Source: Aphanomyces cochlioides
Taxonomy: Eukaryota; Oomycota; Saprolegniomycetes; Saprolegniales; Verrucalvaceae
NCBI GenBank assembly: GCA_019828595.1
Contig: JAHQRK010000015.1
Span: 1,364,001 to 1,428,000, forward strand
Length of the DNA stretch: 64,000 bases
Reading direction: 5' to 3'
The translations under genes and the position numbers were made by a program. Below are positions 1 to 11,575 of the stretch, piece by piece (within the stretch, counting starts at the first letter, position 1; every line of letters starts with the position of its first letter). The notes beneath the pieces are model-generated. The model did not search any database and was not told where the DNA came from. It saw only the letters and a program-made list of their open reading frames with translations.

Positions 1-686
1 AAGAAAACCCAATTGACACCTTGTATGATGCTGGCTGAGAACTAGAAACATACTTTCCATCTGAGGATGGGAATATTGACTTGAGAGGAGTCGATACAAA
101 CATAGAGACCACCACTTGTGTGAAGAAATTTTTCTGGTCGTATGATGCTGAGGGTTTGAACAAATACGGTTGAAAATGACGACATGTCCTTGTCCACCAG
201 GTAAACTTTAGCACATGTAGTATCGTTGAGAACACGACCGTCAAAGCTACAATCGACGAAGACCCAGTAGTTTGATGCATTCCAACTGGGCTCTTGGAAG
301 AGAGCATGATGTAATAACAGCTGGAGATAGGTTGCCTCGTATATGTAATCCGCGTCGGTATTTTGTCTGCACGTCGATGCCAACGAAATACCATTGCTCT
401 CGTCTTCGTCATTTGCATCCAAGTATGCTACTTGCAGGTTGGTGCTATTCGAGAATAAGACTTGCAACTGGAGCTTCACTTCGTCTACATGGGTTGCTAG
501 GGCAACGAGGAGCTGGGGAGCATTCGCGCTTGAGTACTTGTTTGACAGGATAGGGGAACTTGTTGTACCTCGTAGAACTTGCTTGTTCCCGACGGACACG
601 GTGTATTCGCTGTATAAGATGTAGAGCGCTGCGATACAAGATAGAGATCGACTGAGTAATCCCAATGCGCGCTTACGCCGCCCCAT
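1..686 (-). pseudogene. Broken N-terminal part of an oomycete-type membrane protein
   Basis: Minus-strand reading frame from an ATG at 686-684. It begins with basic residues (MGRRKR) and a hydrophobic helix (about residues 8-27), then matches the N-terminal ectodomain of the intact gene at 51806-53860. Shared landmarks include the 'ADYIYEATYL..LLLHHAL' stretch, 'VDCSFDGRV..DTTCAKVYLVDK', and a TGG-type turn near residue 190. At about positions 105-112 the frame shifts: the opened frame ends at 42, but the adjacent frame keeps matching the family (..STPL..) to the left edge. I read this as a frameshifted gene whose remainder lies outside the window. Function unknown. A sequencing indel is the main alternative. 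Confidence 0.65.
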
Positions 687-1269
687 GACAGGTTGAGCGT
701 GGAATATTTAAATTAGTTCCAGGATAATCGTGTTGGAAACCGACAAAGTTGAAATCGGTTTCAGGTAGCCTGAACAGGCATCAATTGCATCCTCTCATAT
801 AAACTTTACCACATTTCGATATGAAGAAACCGATTAAGACATCAATGGTAGACAACACGCATATGACCCTGTAAGACCTACTCATAACACTTACTGACGA
901 GGAAGCCCTCATGTTGATATCACTGCAGACTAAGATGCTATGGTTATGCACTTTTGTCAGCAAGTAGATTATTTTCCCTCAAGACGTAAAAATAACATTT
1001 AAAGCCGATATGGAGCGAGGGAAGTTACAATTCTTTACAGCTTTAGTTTACGGTGTTATCTTCAAACGATATCTTATTCGAGACTGCCCAGAGAGAGTAT
1101 CGAGCCCTATGGCCTCGATACTATGATAATGTAGCTATATGGGATCTTCATTAATGTTATCTCTGCACTCATACTCGGTCGAGCCCATATTCACGTAAAA
1201 CATCTATCTTTGACGGATGCAACAACAGGAAAGGAAATGAGTGGTGGGTAGAAGGGACAAGGATTTAGG
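687..1269. other. Intergenic, no gene recognised
   Basis: AT-rich spacer between the broken membrane-protein gene and the retrotransposon. It probably includes the promoter of the minus-strand gene. Only short non-conserved ORFs are visible. Confidence 0.5.
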
Positions 1270-1273
1270 CATT
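1270..1273 (+). repeat. Target-site duplication, left (CATT)
   Basis: The four bases CATT directly precede the 5' LTR start TGTGG. The same CATT directly follows the 3' LTR end CCCACA at 15201-15204. This pair brackets the element and marks a single integration event. Confidence 0.75.
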
Positions 1274-4246
1274 TGTGGCAAAGCGAGCCACCACTCGCGT
1301 AACCGATCCAACACACGTCCGACACACGGAGAAGAGATCTTACTGGCAGGCGAGCGCCAATCACAGTGGACGGCGAGTGGATTTCGGTGCTTGATTGTGT
1401 GCGAATTTCGACCAAGCCGTGCGCAGCACGAGTGGAAAAGGCCGGTTGCAGCGAGCCAGCGCATTGCCCACCAATGAAGATGGGCCGACCAGACGGAAGG
1501 CGGTGCAAGACAGCCTGAAGTGGTGTGTCATGGCGACTTATGGCCAATTGCGAGAATGACCAAGACTAGGAAACCAATCGAGGAGCAAGGACAGAGCAAT
1601 TGCGAAGCTTGCGTGCGAGGTTAGGAGTAGCAAAGAGAAGAGTAGTTAGTTTTTCAGAGCTCTTTTTGGCTGGCGTTGAATGGACCTCTAAGTTTGTGGC
1701 GTCCCGTCGAGAGAGTTTAAGCGCCAAGAAGTTTGCAGGAGTTCCGTGGGTCTGTCGAAAACCCGCACCGTCAATCGCCCTCACCAACGCCAGTCAACGC
1801 TAGGCGTCACGAGCTGCCAGGGGTGGTTTGTGGCAAATCGAGCCACCGCTCGCGTAACCGATCCAACGCACGTCCGACACACGGAGAAGAGATCTTACTG
1901 GCAGGCGAGCGCCAATCACAGTGGACGGCGAGTGGATTTCGGTGCTTGATTGTGTGCGAATTTCGACCAAGCCGTGCGCAGCACGAGTGGAAAAGGCCGG
2001 TTGCAGCGAGCCAGTGCATTGCCCACCAATGAAGATGGGCCGACCAGACGGAAGGCGGTGCAAGACAGCCTGAAGTGGTGTGTCATGGCGACTTATGGCC
2101 AATTGCGAGAATGACCAAGACTAGGAGACCAATCGAGGAGCAAGGACAGAGCAATTGCGAAGCTTGCGTGCGAGGTTAGGAGTAGCAAAGAGAAGAGTAG
2201 TTAGTTTTTCAGAGCTCTTTTTGGCTGGCGTTGAATGGACCTCTAAGTTTGTGGCGTCCCGTCGAGAGAGTTTAAGCGCCAAGAAGTTTGCAGGAGTTCC
2301 GTGGGTCTGTCGAAAACCCGCACCGTCAATCGCCCTCACCAACGCCAGTCAACGCTAGGCGTCACGAGCTGCCAGGGGTGGTTTGTGGCAAATCGAGCCA
2401 CCGCTCGCGTAACCGATCCAACGCACGTCCGACACACGGAGAAGAGATCTTACTGGCAGGCGAGCGCCAATCACAGTGGACGGCGAGTGGATTTCGGTGC
2501 TTGATTGTGTGCGAATTTCGACCAAGCCGTGCGCAGCACGAGTGGAAAAGGCCGGTTGCAGCGAGCCAGCGCATTGCCCACCAATGAAGATGGGCCGACC
2601 AGACGGAAGGCGGTGCAAGACAGCCTGAAGTGGTGTGTCATGGCGACTTATGGCCAATTGCGAGAATGACCAAGACTAGGAGACCAATCGAGGAGCAAGG
2701 ACAGAGCAATTGCGAAGCTTGCGTGCGAGGTTAGGAGTAGCAAAGAGAAGAGTAGTTAGTTTTTCAGAGCTCTTTTTGGCTGGCGTTGAATGGACCTCTA
2801 AGTTTGTGGCGTCCCGTCGAGAGAGTTTAAGCGCCAAGAAGTTTGCAGGAGTTCCGTGGGTCTGTCGAAAACCCGCACCGTCAATCGCCCTCACCAACGC
2901 CAGTCAACGCTAGGCGTCACGAGCTGCCAGGGGTGGTTTGTGGCAAATCGAGCCACCGCTCGCGTAACCGATCCAACGCACGTCCGACACACGGAGAAGA
3001 GATCTTACTGGCAGGCGAGCGCCAATCACAGTGGACGGCGAGTGGATTTCGGTGCTTGATTGTGTGCGAATTTCGACCAAGCCGTGCGCAGCACGAGTGG
3101 AAAAGGCCGGTTGCAGCGAGCCAGCGCATTGCCCACCAATGAAGATGGGCCGACCAGACGGAAGGCGGTGCAAGACAGCCTGAAGTGGTGTGTCATGGCG
3201 ACTTATGGCCAATTGCGAGAATGACCAAGACTAGGAGACCAATCGAGGAGCAAGGACAGAGCAATTGCGAAGCTTGCATGCGAGGTTAGGAGTAGCAAAG
3301 AGAAGAGTAGTTAGTTTTTCAGAGCTCTTTTTGGCTGGCGTTGAATGGACCTCTAAGTTTGTGGCGTCCCGTCGAGAGAGTTTAAGCGCCAAGAAGTTTG
3401 CAGGAGTTCCGTGGGTCTGTCGAAAACCCGCACCGTCAATCGCCCTCACCAACGCCAGTCAACGCTAGGCGTCACGAGCTGCCAGGGGTGGTTTGTGGCA
3501 AATCGAGCCACCGCTCGCGTAACCGATCCAACGCACGTCCGACACACGGAGAAGAGATCTTACTGGCAGGCGAGCGCCAATCACAGTGGACGGCGAGTGG
3601 ATTTCGGTGCTTGATTGTGTGCGAATTTCGACCAAGCCGTGCGCAGCACGAGTGGAAAAGGCCGGTTGCAGCGAGCCAGCGCATTGCCCACCAATGAAGA
3701 TGGGCCGACCAGACGGAAGGCGGTGCAAGACAGCCTGAAGTGGTGTGTCATGGCGACTTATGGCCAATTGCGAGAATGACCAAGACTAGGAGACCAATCG
3801 AGGAGCAAGGACAGAGCAATTGCGAAGCTTGCGTGCGAGGTTAGGAGTAGCAAAGAGAAGAGTAGTTAGTTTTTCAGAGCTCTTTTTGGCTGGCGTTGAA
3901 TGGACCTCTAAGTTTGTGGCGTCCCGTCGAGAGAGTTTAAGCGCCAAGAAGTTTGCAGGAGTTCCGTGGGTCTGTCGAAAACCCGCACCGTCAATCGCCC
4001 TCACCAACGCCAGTCAACGCTAGGCGTAGCTCGTGGGCAACCGAGCAACCAACCCCCTTCCCGGTCCTCCCCACCGTCCATTCCCCCAGCAGCGGTCAAC
4101 TACTGCGGACTTTCAACCCACAGTCGTGCCTCTCCATTTCCTTCGATCGCGTCTGGTTCACCTAAAAGCCCCAGGCGACCTCTAACCTTCCACCCCCCTT
4201 TTCTTGCGGCGAGAAGCTCGGACTTCACTGATCCGACCATCCCACA
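1274..4246 (+). repeat. 5' LTR, expanded by four extra 555-bp units
   Basis: The 5' LTR is 2973 bp, exactly 753 bp (the 3' LTR length) plus 4 x 555 bp. Units start with TGTGGCAAA at 1274, 1829, 2384, 2939 and 3494; the last runs to the LTR end at 4246. Each extra unit is 534 bp of LTR followed by 21 bp that normally lie only upstream of the 3' LTR (14427-14447) and include the polypurine tract. The join falls at GGCGT, present both in the LTR (14977-14981) and in the internal sequence (14422-14426). Units differ by only a few bases, for example near 1284, 2012 and 3277. Confidence 0.9.
1808..1828 (+). repeat. Extra polypurine-tract copy inside the 5' LTR (first of four)
   Basis: 21 bp identical to 14427-14447, ending AGGGGTGGTT directly before TGTGG. 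Equivalent copies lie at 2363-2383, 2918-2938 and 3473-3493. This sequence belongs to the internal region, not to the LTR, so its presence marks a recombinant joint. Confidence 0.85.
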
Positions 4247-4248
4247 TG

Positions 4249-4266
4249 TGGTGCCACGAACCGGGA
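4249..4266 (+). promoter_or_regulatory. Candidate primer-binding site of the first retrotransposon
   Basis: TGGTGCCACGAACCGGGA starts two bases after the 5' LTR end (CCCACA). A TGG start two bases past the LTR is the usual form of a tRNA-complementary primer site. I could not assign the tRNA: the implied 3' end (..GGCACCA) is followed too soon by a TTCG motif for a standard T-arm. Confidence 0.5.
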
Positions 4267-4288
4267 GGTTGAGCACACGAACGAAGAA

Positions 4289-5733
4289 ATGGTTAGACCT
4301 GTTAACCCTGTCACCCTGCTGTCGGACGCGTCAGCAGACAACCAGACGTCCACTTCGGTGGACATGCAATTGGACCCGTCAGCGCAAGTGAAGCAAGCGA
4401 TGGCGGCATCCAGGAGTCGTTACGGGCAGACTCCAACTGCCTTCGGGCAATATCAATCAGTAGCGGCACCGACCCACGCCACTACGACCAACCTAGACGC
4501 GCGATCGCGCTCTAGCAAAAACAATCCCGCGGAATTCCAAAGCCACGGCAGCGATGTTGGTGATACGACGAAGACATGGACGCCGATGAATTGCCTCCGG
4601 CTCCCACCGACGACCAGTCAAGATTGATCGCGGTGTTGGTCAGGCAAAATCAAGATCTGATGCGGTACCTGCAAAGCAACCAAACCTCCGCGCAAGTGCA
4701 GGAAGACGAGGACGATCTTGACGAGTGGAACATGGACGCTGCGCCTGTTTGGCTCCCTTCCAACAATGCTCCCCGTCTGCATATCCTCGCGCTCGAGCCT
4801 CTGCAGCGATTCAACGGATCCGCCGACGGCACCGATGCGGCGTCAAGTTTCCTCCGACGATTCGAGGAGAATGCGACCGCCAGCGGATGGACTGACGACG
4901 AGGCAAAGCGCAAGTTCCGCCTGACTGTCGGTCGAGTCGTCCAAGACTGGTACAACCAGCTGCGAGCTGACGAACGATCCACTTGGAAGGCCGTGCGTGC
5001 GAGCTTCGTCCGCGAGTACATCCTCAGTCCGGTGCCCAAGCAGGATGTCTACTACACGATGCGTCAGAAGGAGAATGAGACCATCCGCGAGTACCTCTTC
5101 CGCTTCAACGCGGCTGCCACAAAGATCGGTCTCAAGTACGATACCAATCGGAAGCACTTTGTCGACCACTTACGGTGCTTTTGCAACTCGCTGGCGGATC
5201 CGAGCCAAGCCAAGTGGATCTCTTCGATGCGCTTCACCTCGATGGACGACTTGAAGGAGTACTTGAATGACCAGCGCCACACTGAAGCATTGCGAGAGCA
5301 TCGCAGCCAACGAGGAACGGCCCAACCGAGCGGCAACCAGCGACAAGAACGTGCAAAAGTTCCGCGTGTCAACCACTTGGACGCTGTGACCCCAACAGGC
5401 ATGGCCAAGCTGGCGGCGGCAGCGACCGACTCTGTGCCCGCTGAGATCTTCGCTCTTGGACTCAACAATCATGAGGCGCGTCGCGAGGTCTGTCGTGACT
5501 GTGGCAAGACGCACTTCAAGTTGGATGGCTTGTGCTGGTCGACGGTCTTCTGCACTCTGTGCCAACGCATGGGGCACCCGGAGATCAACTGCTTCAAGGC
5601 TTGTCAACTCTGTGCGACACCGCACCACAAAGCCGACCCGTGCCCGACTCGTCAACAAGCTGCCGAGCTGAAGGAGTTCCTGCAAAGGCTGTACATCCCC
5701 GACATGCCCAGCCTGGATTGTTTAAACTTGTAA
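4289..5733 (+). pseudogene. gag: Retrotransposon gag (capsid/nucleocapsid), one frameshift
   Basis: Gag binds element RNA and assembles the virus-like particle. The ATG at 4289 opens an N-terminal frame that ends at 4627. The main body continues one frame over from about 4564 (386 codons from the ATG at 4576). Both frames are acidic around the overlap, so a single indel at about 4560-4575 is likely. The body has a retrotransposon-gag fold region ('LQRF.GSADGTDAASSFLRRF', 'VQDWYNQL', 'VREYI') and a CCHC knuckle, CTLCQRMGHPEINC (C-x2-C-x4-H-x4-C), with further flanking Cys pairs near the C terminus. A programmed frameshift is possible, but no slippery heptamer was obvious. Confidence 0.75.
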
Positions 5734-5944
5734 GTCCGTGGGGACCGCGATACCCCAGCCTCGACGGACGTCGGATATCGCACACTGACTCAAAAAACCA
5801 AGAAAAACTGAAAAATGACGAAAATCCAAAAACATCGAAAAACCAAGAAAAATAAAAAAAAATAGCCCCACCAGAACCTTACTGGCGGAGTTCGAAGAGC
5901 TTTTTGAAGCGGTTCGTGGATGGAAGAGGAAGCAACAAGAGCGA

Positions 5945-8900
5945 GTGGTTACGGCAAGCGTTGAAGAAGCTATCAAGAATGAAGACAGAATCAAAAGTCG
6001 ACGCGACGCCAATGCCGCCAACCATGTTGGCTTCCTGAAAGTTCCCCCAGTAACCAAGAATATATCCAACCTTCCCGGCAGACCTTTTGTTTTCTACTCG
6101 GCTGCCGACTGCGTGGCGCTGTCAGACGAGTACGGGCTCAAGGAAGGCGAACACTTTGGTCACTGGCAAGATACAACGTTCATCGAGAACGACATGACCC
6201 GCCAAGCATTCCTAAATGCGCAAATCATGGACCAAGCAGTGGTGGTCCTGGCAGATACTGGCGCCAACATGAGCATCATCCATCCCATGGTCGTCAAGAA
6301 GCTCGGCCTGAAAGTGGACACAACGAAGACGACTGATATAGCTGGCCTTGGAGGAGCCGCCGTTGTGAACACTCAAGGCATCGTAGACATCAAGTTGACC
6401 ATTGGTCGCGGACTAGTTTACGTTTTCCCGATCGCTGTCTGCGTCTGCGACTTTGGGGACACTGGCTTCGACGCCATCCTTGGGATGGACTTCCTGTTCC
6501 GCGCTGGTGTCATGGTGGATGCGAGTCGTCGCGAATTGAACCTACCTGAAGGCGAGTACGTCGAACTGCACGACCAGCCGGTCCGCTACAGCCGCGGTTA
6601 CATGAATTACGTGCGCCTGAACCGCGATGCGAGCATCCCGCCCGGTGGATCAATCGTTGTGCCTTTACTCAAGCTGCGAGAAGGAATGCCAGAGACACTG
6701 GAATACTGGGTTCATCGCGATGTGCGCTGGATTACCACTGCGTTAGACGCCAACGACAAACCAGCAGCCTACAAGATCACAAACGTCAGCGAACGCAACG
6801 TGTTTCTGTTTGCCACCACTGTTGTCGGAGCAATCTCAGCTCAAGGCGAGCGACCGCTCAGCCGGCCGATGGTGCGCACGAGCAGTTTGAGCTACCAAGC
6901 ATGGAAAGCGGAAGCGTGGGAAGGGAGTTACCCCGATGACCACCGAGCGAGACTGGACGAAGCTGCAGCCGAGTTGGCTGACGACAGTAGCTGGAAGGAG
7001 CCGCGACCTCCATCGCCCAAACACTTGCTCACCACTGACGGGAAACTGCGTACAACCTGCGAAGGCGACGGTAACTACGGCGTGGATGGCGAACGGCCCC
7101 CTATTGCGCAATCGGTGGACGCCCCTGAAATGCCGCTGGATCCGGTGGAGGCCGCCGAGCCAAGGATGCGTGCTGTCTTCTGCTACCATGCTTGCCACTT
7201 TCGGGACACGCTGCCTCCGCCATCAATCTTCCTGATGGACACGATGCCCGACAACTTGGATCAGCGGCGGATGGCTAAAGAAGTAATGCTGCGCGAAGGA
7301 ATTGATTTGTCAACTGAAGAATTGGAGGAGCAGCTAGCCATAATCCCTGAAGTGCCGCGCGAGGTAGAGCCGTTCGACCCTGATCAACTGGACGTCGGCG
7401 AGGATGAATTGAGCGATGAAGAAAGAGAGAAAATGAGAGTCGTCCTCCGCAAGTATCGAAAGTTCTTTATCAAGTCGGGCAACGGCCTGCCGCCGCCTGC
7501 CAAGGGAGCCGTCTGCGACATCGACGTCGGTGTGGCAAAGCCGCTGGCTGAACGAGCAAGGCGCATCCGCCCGGAGCTGCTGAAGAAACTGTTTGACCTC
7601 CTGCGAGGATTGTTGGACTTTGGGCTGATCACCTTCTCGAATTCGCCTTGGGCCTCCCCGATCGTGCTGGTCCTCAAGTAGGGTGGCAAAGATATCCGCC
7701 TTTGTATCGACTACCGGGTATCAACGAGCTCCAAGAACTCATGCGGTCACCGATGCCGACGCTGGACGGAATGCTAGCCAACATCCACGCGATGCAGTGG
7801 TTCTTGTCACTCGACAACGCATCCGGGTTTTGGGTCGTACGTGCAACTAAGCGGGCGCGCAAGGTCAGTGCCTTCATCTGCGCGTTGGGCCACTTCGAAT
7901 GGACGCGAATGGCGCAAGGACTCAAGAATGCGCCGATGATATACCAGCGGATGATTACGAACGCGTTGTTTGGCTTTGTGGACATGCCACCAGGGGTGGC
8001 CGACGATGATGCTGATGGCGAGCCGGTGGATATGTTCGCCTTGGGATTTAAATGCGACTTATCGCAGCTTCCACCGCCGGCCAACCGCACATCGTTCGCC
8101 GACGACATAAGCGACGGCACTGATTCGTGGGATGGCATCGTAGAGCTGACTGATCGTATCCTCGCGCGCTTGACCTATTTCGGCGTGAGCATCTCGGCCC
8201 TGAAGAGCAAGTTCGGAAAATTTGCGACTGATTTCCATGGCCATGTTGTGTCCCGCAGAGGATTGGAGGCAAGGCCACGGAGTCTCGATACTATCCTAGC
8301 TGCGCCATTCCCGAAGTGCCTCCGTGACATGCAATCCTTCCTGGGCTCGCTGAATTTTTATAGCCGATTTATCGAGAATTACTCGATTTTGGCGAGCTGT
8401 CTGTACGAGATCTCGGACGAAGAACTACGCCTTGGCTTGGTGTCGCCCGCTGCCGTTCGTGCGTTCGCTGACCTGAAGGCCGCCTACTCGTCGACACCGC
8501 TCCTGCGTCATGCCGATCCTGGCCGAGAGTTCCACATCCTGTTATACACGACAACCTGGGCGATTTCGGCGACAGTCTGTCAGGACTATGATGGAGTGCT
8601 GCATCCCGTGAGGTTCTGTGGTCGGACTCTGAAGGGCGGCGAGCCGCGTTACGAGGAATGGGCTAAGGAGGCTCTTGCTCTGCTGCGTGCCGTCAAGGTT
8701 TGCTACTATGAGTTGCGCAACATGCAGTTGGTGGTGTACAGTCGCCATGGCCTCTTGAAATGGATCCTGGCCGACAAACATGGCAAAGCCGATCATCTGC
8801 AGTGGGCTGCAATCTTGTCGCCGTGGACGATTCGCGTGGAACAAGTGGTCGAGTTGGACGAACGATGGGCCCTGCCGATTCGCTTGATGGACATCCTGCA

Positions 8901-11231
8901 CCCCCCAGACGCGTCAACCTTGGCTGAAATGGACGTGTGCAAACCCAACAAAGCCAAGGACGTGCAGGTCTCTCAGAGGCAAGCCACTCTGCCCCAATTC
9001 GACCCCGACGAACGGGCTGTGGTGGTCGCCTTTGACGGCGCTATCAAAGTGAAGGAGAAACTTGGCAGCTTCGGCTTTGTGATCTGGTAGCTGCCTGGTT
9101 GGAGCGTGCTGTGGGCAGAGAATGGTGTCCTCGCCGATGCGACGGTTAACCTTGCAGAGTACAGTGGACTGATTGCGGCCTTGGAACGTGCCTTGAGTCT
9201 AAGCCTGGCAAATCCAGTGATTTTCGGTGACTCGCGTTTGGTTATCCACCAAGTACTGGGGTGGATGCAGAGCAAACAGTCCCATCTACAGAGCTGCCTG
9301 GATCGGGTCCGTGTGCTGAAGGACCAAGCGACTGGGGTGGAATTTCACCATGTGAAGCGGGAATGGAACGGCTCCGCTGATCTGCTGGCTGGACTTGCGC
9401 TGCAAGACCGCGCTGGAGGGCAAGTGCTGGATGAGTCGGTCCTGGAAGAGCTACAGCGACGCAACCTGTTGCCAGAGCTTCTGCATCCCGCCGCTGCCGC
9501 TGCAACCCCGACGATTATGGCGTTCCAAGCGAGGTCGACGGAGAAAATGGCCGCACTGAGGCTGGACCGAGTGAGCAAGGCACAAGATCGAGAAAGAGAA
9601 TTGGCGAATATTAAGTGCTATTTGCGGGGCGAGGTCAGCCACCTGACTGAGACGGAGGGTCGCCTATTGCCCAAGTTGGCCGGTCAGTTTGAAATCGGCG
9701 AGCGAGGGGCTCTATACCGTGTCGAGTGGTCGTCGAAGAGATCACCCAAAGAGCGCATGCAATGGAAGCTGGTGATCCCGCGAGTCCTTGTCAAGGTGGT
9801 GCTGGCTCATTGTCATGACGACGCTCAGGGTGGACACGCAAAGTTCCAACGGACGTATGAGCGCGCAAGAGCCCACTTCTATTGGAGACTAATGTACGCC
9901 GATACGAAGGACTACGTCGCCGACTGTGCCGTTTGCAACACGGCTGGACCACCGCCGAACTTCTGAGCTTTGAGCCCTGGGAACCTCACCCCGGAAGGCC
10001 CATTGGATGTGGTGTGCATGGATGCCGCAACCGTCATGCCGTTGTCGTTCAGAGGGAACACCCAGTTGATTGTCTTCGCCGACGTGTTCACGGGTTTCAT
10101 CATGACCAAGGCGACACCGAATCGAACGGCTCACACAGTCGCTCTCGCCTTCGAGGAAGTCGTTTTCCGCCGCTTTGGAGCCTGCCGCGAACTGCGCCAT
10201 GACCGCGACTCCTCCTTCATGTCGAACGTGTTCAAGTATTTCTGTGAGATGTTGGGGCAGCGGCAGATGCCGACCTTTGCATACCGTCCGCAGGCGAATG
10301 GCCTTGCCGAGCGATCGATCCAAGTGATGATCCGTGCCGTGAAGCACTATGTTCAGGATCCGAAGCAAAGAGACTGGGACGACTGGGCTGAGAGACTGGT
10401 GTTCGCGATGAACACGTCCGTGTCGGTTGTGCGCAAGGAGACTCCGTTCTTTCTCATGCACGGATGGGACCCGCACACCACGATCACTGCGAGCCTGCCG
10501 ACAGTCCGCGGGGATGCTGAGCCGGAAGTCTATCGCTGGCGATTGCAAGTCCACCAGCAACAAGTGTATTGCCATGCTCTGAACCGAGACTTAGTGGCTG
10601 CCGCCATCGCTAACTGTGCGCGTCGCCACAACGAGCAATTGCCTGAAAATGTTGACGAGCGCATCAAAGTGGGTGGTGCAGTGTGGCTGTACATTGACCA
10701 GGTCAAGCCCGGCGTGAAAGTCAAGTTAGCTCACCGCTGGCATGGCCCTTTCCGCGTGTTGTCGCGTCCCAATGATTACTCAAGCGAACTGGAGTCTCGT
10801 GTGCTCACACGGGGAAGGTCTATCGGTTCCACGCGGTTGTGCACGACTCTCGGCTGAAGCCGCGACGGGTTTACTTAGAGCGGCCAGTGGAATTGCTGCA
10901 AAGCGTGCCGGAAATTGACTTTGACGAAGAACTAGCTTTGCCCGACGACTCGTTTCTTGGCGGACGACCCGACCGCGACGATGTACTGGGCTCGCGCCCG
11001 CAAGTTGTGGCTATGCGAAACGTGCGATACACGGAAGGCACGAAGGAGTACGAAGTTCAATTTTACCGGGGTGGACCGTGGATATGTGAAGCGCTCGTCA
11101 ACATCCCGCCGTCTGAGCTGATTTACGAATTTGAGCGAGTGCGCCTCGGGTTTGATCGGCTTGCGATGATGGTCCAGGAAGAGCTCCACCCGATCGAAGA
11201 GGAGGAGACGAAGGACGACGATCAAGCGTAA
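5945..11231 (+). pseudogene. pol: Retrotransposon pol: protease, RT, RNase H x2, integrase, chromodomain-like tail
   Basis: The frame is open from 5819 but has no early ATG, so expression as a Gag fusion is likely. Protease: VVLADTGANMS (DTG, about 6254). RT: 'SPWASPIVLVLK' to 'SFADDI' (F-x-D-D box, about 8094) and 'FLGSLNFYSRFI'. First RNase H: about 8510-8900, ending 'LLKWI'. Second RNase H: about 9010-9410 ('VAFDGAIK..LGSFGFVIW', 'EYSGLIAALE', 'GDSRLVI'). Integrase: zinc-binding H..H..CAVC (about 9800-9940), then D (VCMDAA), D (RHDRDSSF), E (NGLAERS) and the GPF module. The tail around 11010-11130 resembles a chromodomain. Lesions: TAG 7679, frameshift about 7710, TAG 9088, TGA 9964, frameshift about 10790. 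Confidence 0.88.
9010..9420 (+). other. Second RNase H domain of pol (dual RNase H)
   Basis: After the usual Ty3-type RNase H (about 8510-8900) comes a second domain with its own acidic residues: Asp in VAFDGAIK, Glu in AEYSGLIAALERAL, Asp in IFGDSRLVI, and Asp in WNGSADLLAGLAL. A TAG at 9088 interrupts it in frame. The spacing looks like the archaeal/plant-type RNase H added to some Ty3/Gypsy lineages and analogous to the second domain of retroviruses. Confidence 0.75.
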
Positions 11232-11575
11232 ATCCCAGCCCAACGGTACTTGAAATGGATCGCGATATCCCGAGATTCCGGTTTGGATGCCCCCGACATT
11301 GACATTTATCCAGGTTTTGTGAAGCTTTATTTGGTTGAGATTACTTTGGCACGGTTGGCTTTGTGATGTGCGGTGGATCGAATGGCCCGATTGTTGGTGA
11401 TGGAATGGAAATTGATTGATTTTGTGATGGGAACGTGCGTATTATGCATTTGATTACATGTGATTTATGAAGAAAATTGGACGAACAAGATGGTGGAGCA
11501 TTAATCATTACGCTATGCTACAACGAAAAGCTCCATTCCTAGTTCGATGGCCCCGAACTTGGTCGTTGGTTCAAG
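11232..11575. other. Spacer between pol and the antisense genes
   Basis: About 340 bp, AT-richer than the flanks and without a credible ORF. It lies where sense (pol) and antisense transcripts would converge, so termination signals for both may sit here; none could be pinpointed. Confidence 0.4.

Noticed and set aside
1566..4023. Repeated short ORFs of 67-100 codons on both strands within the 555-bp units
   Set aside because: They recur only because the unit is repeated, overlap each other in several frames and have no domain signals. The minus-strand one has no ATG of its own.
1274..4246. CRISPR-like or satellite array
   Set aside because: Units are long, contiguous and lack spacers; they are LTR plus polypurine-tract sequence, so the retrotransposon explains them.
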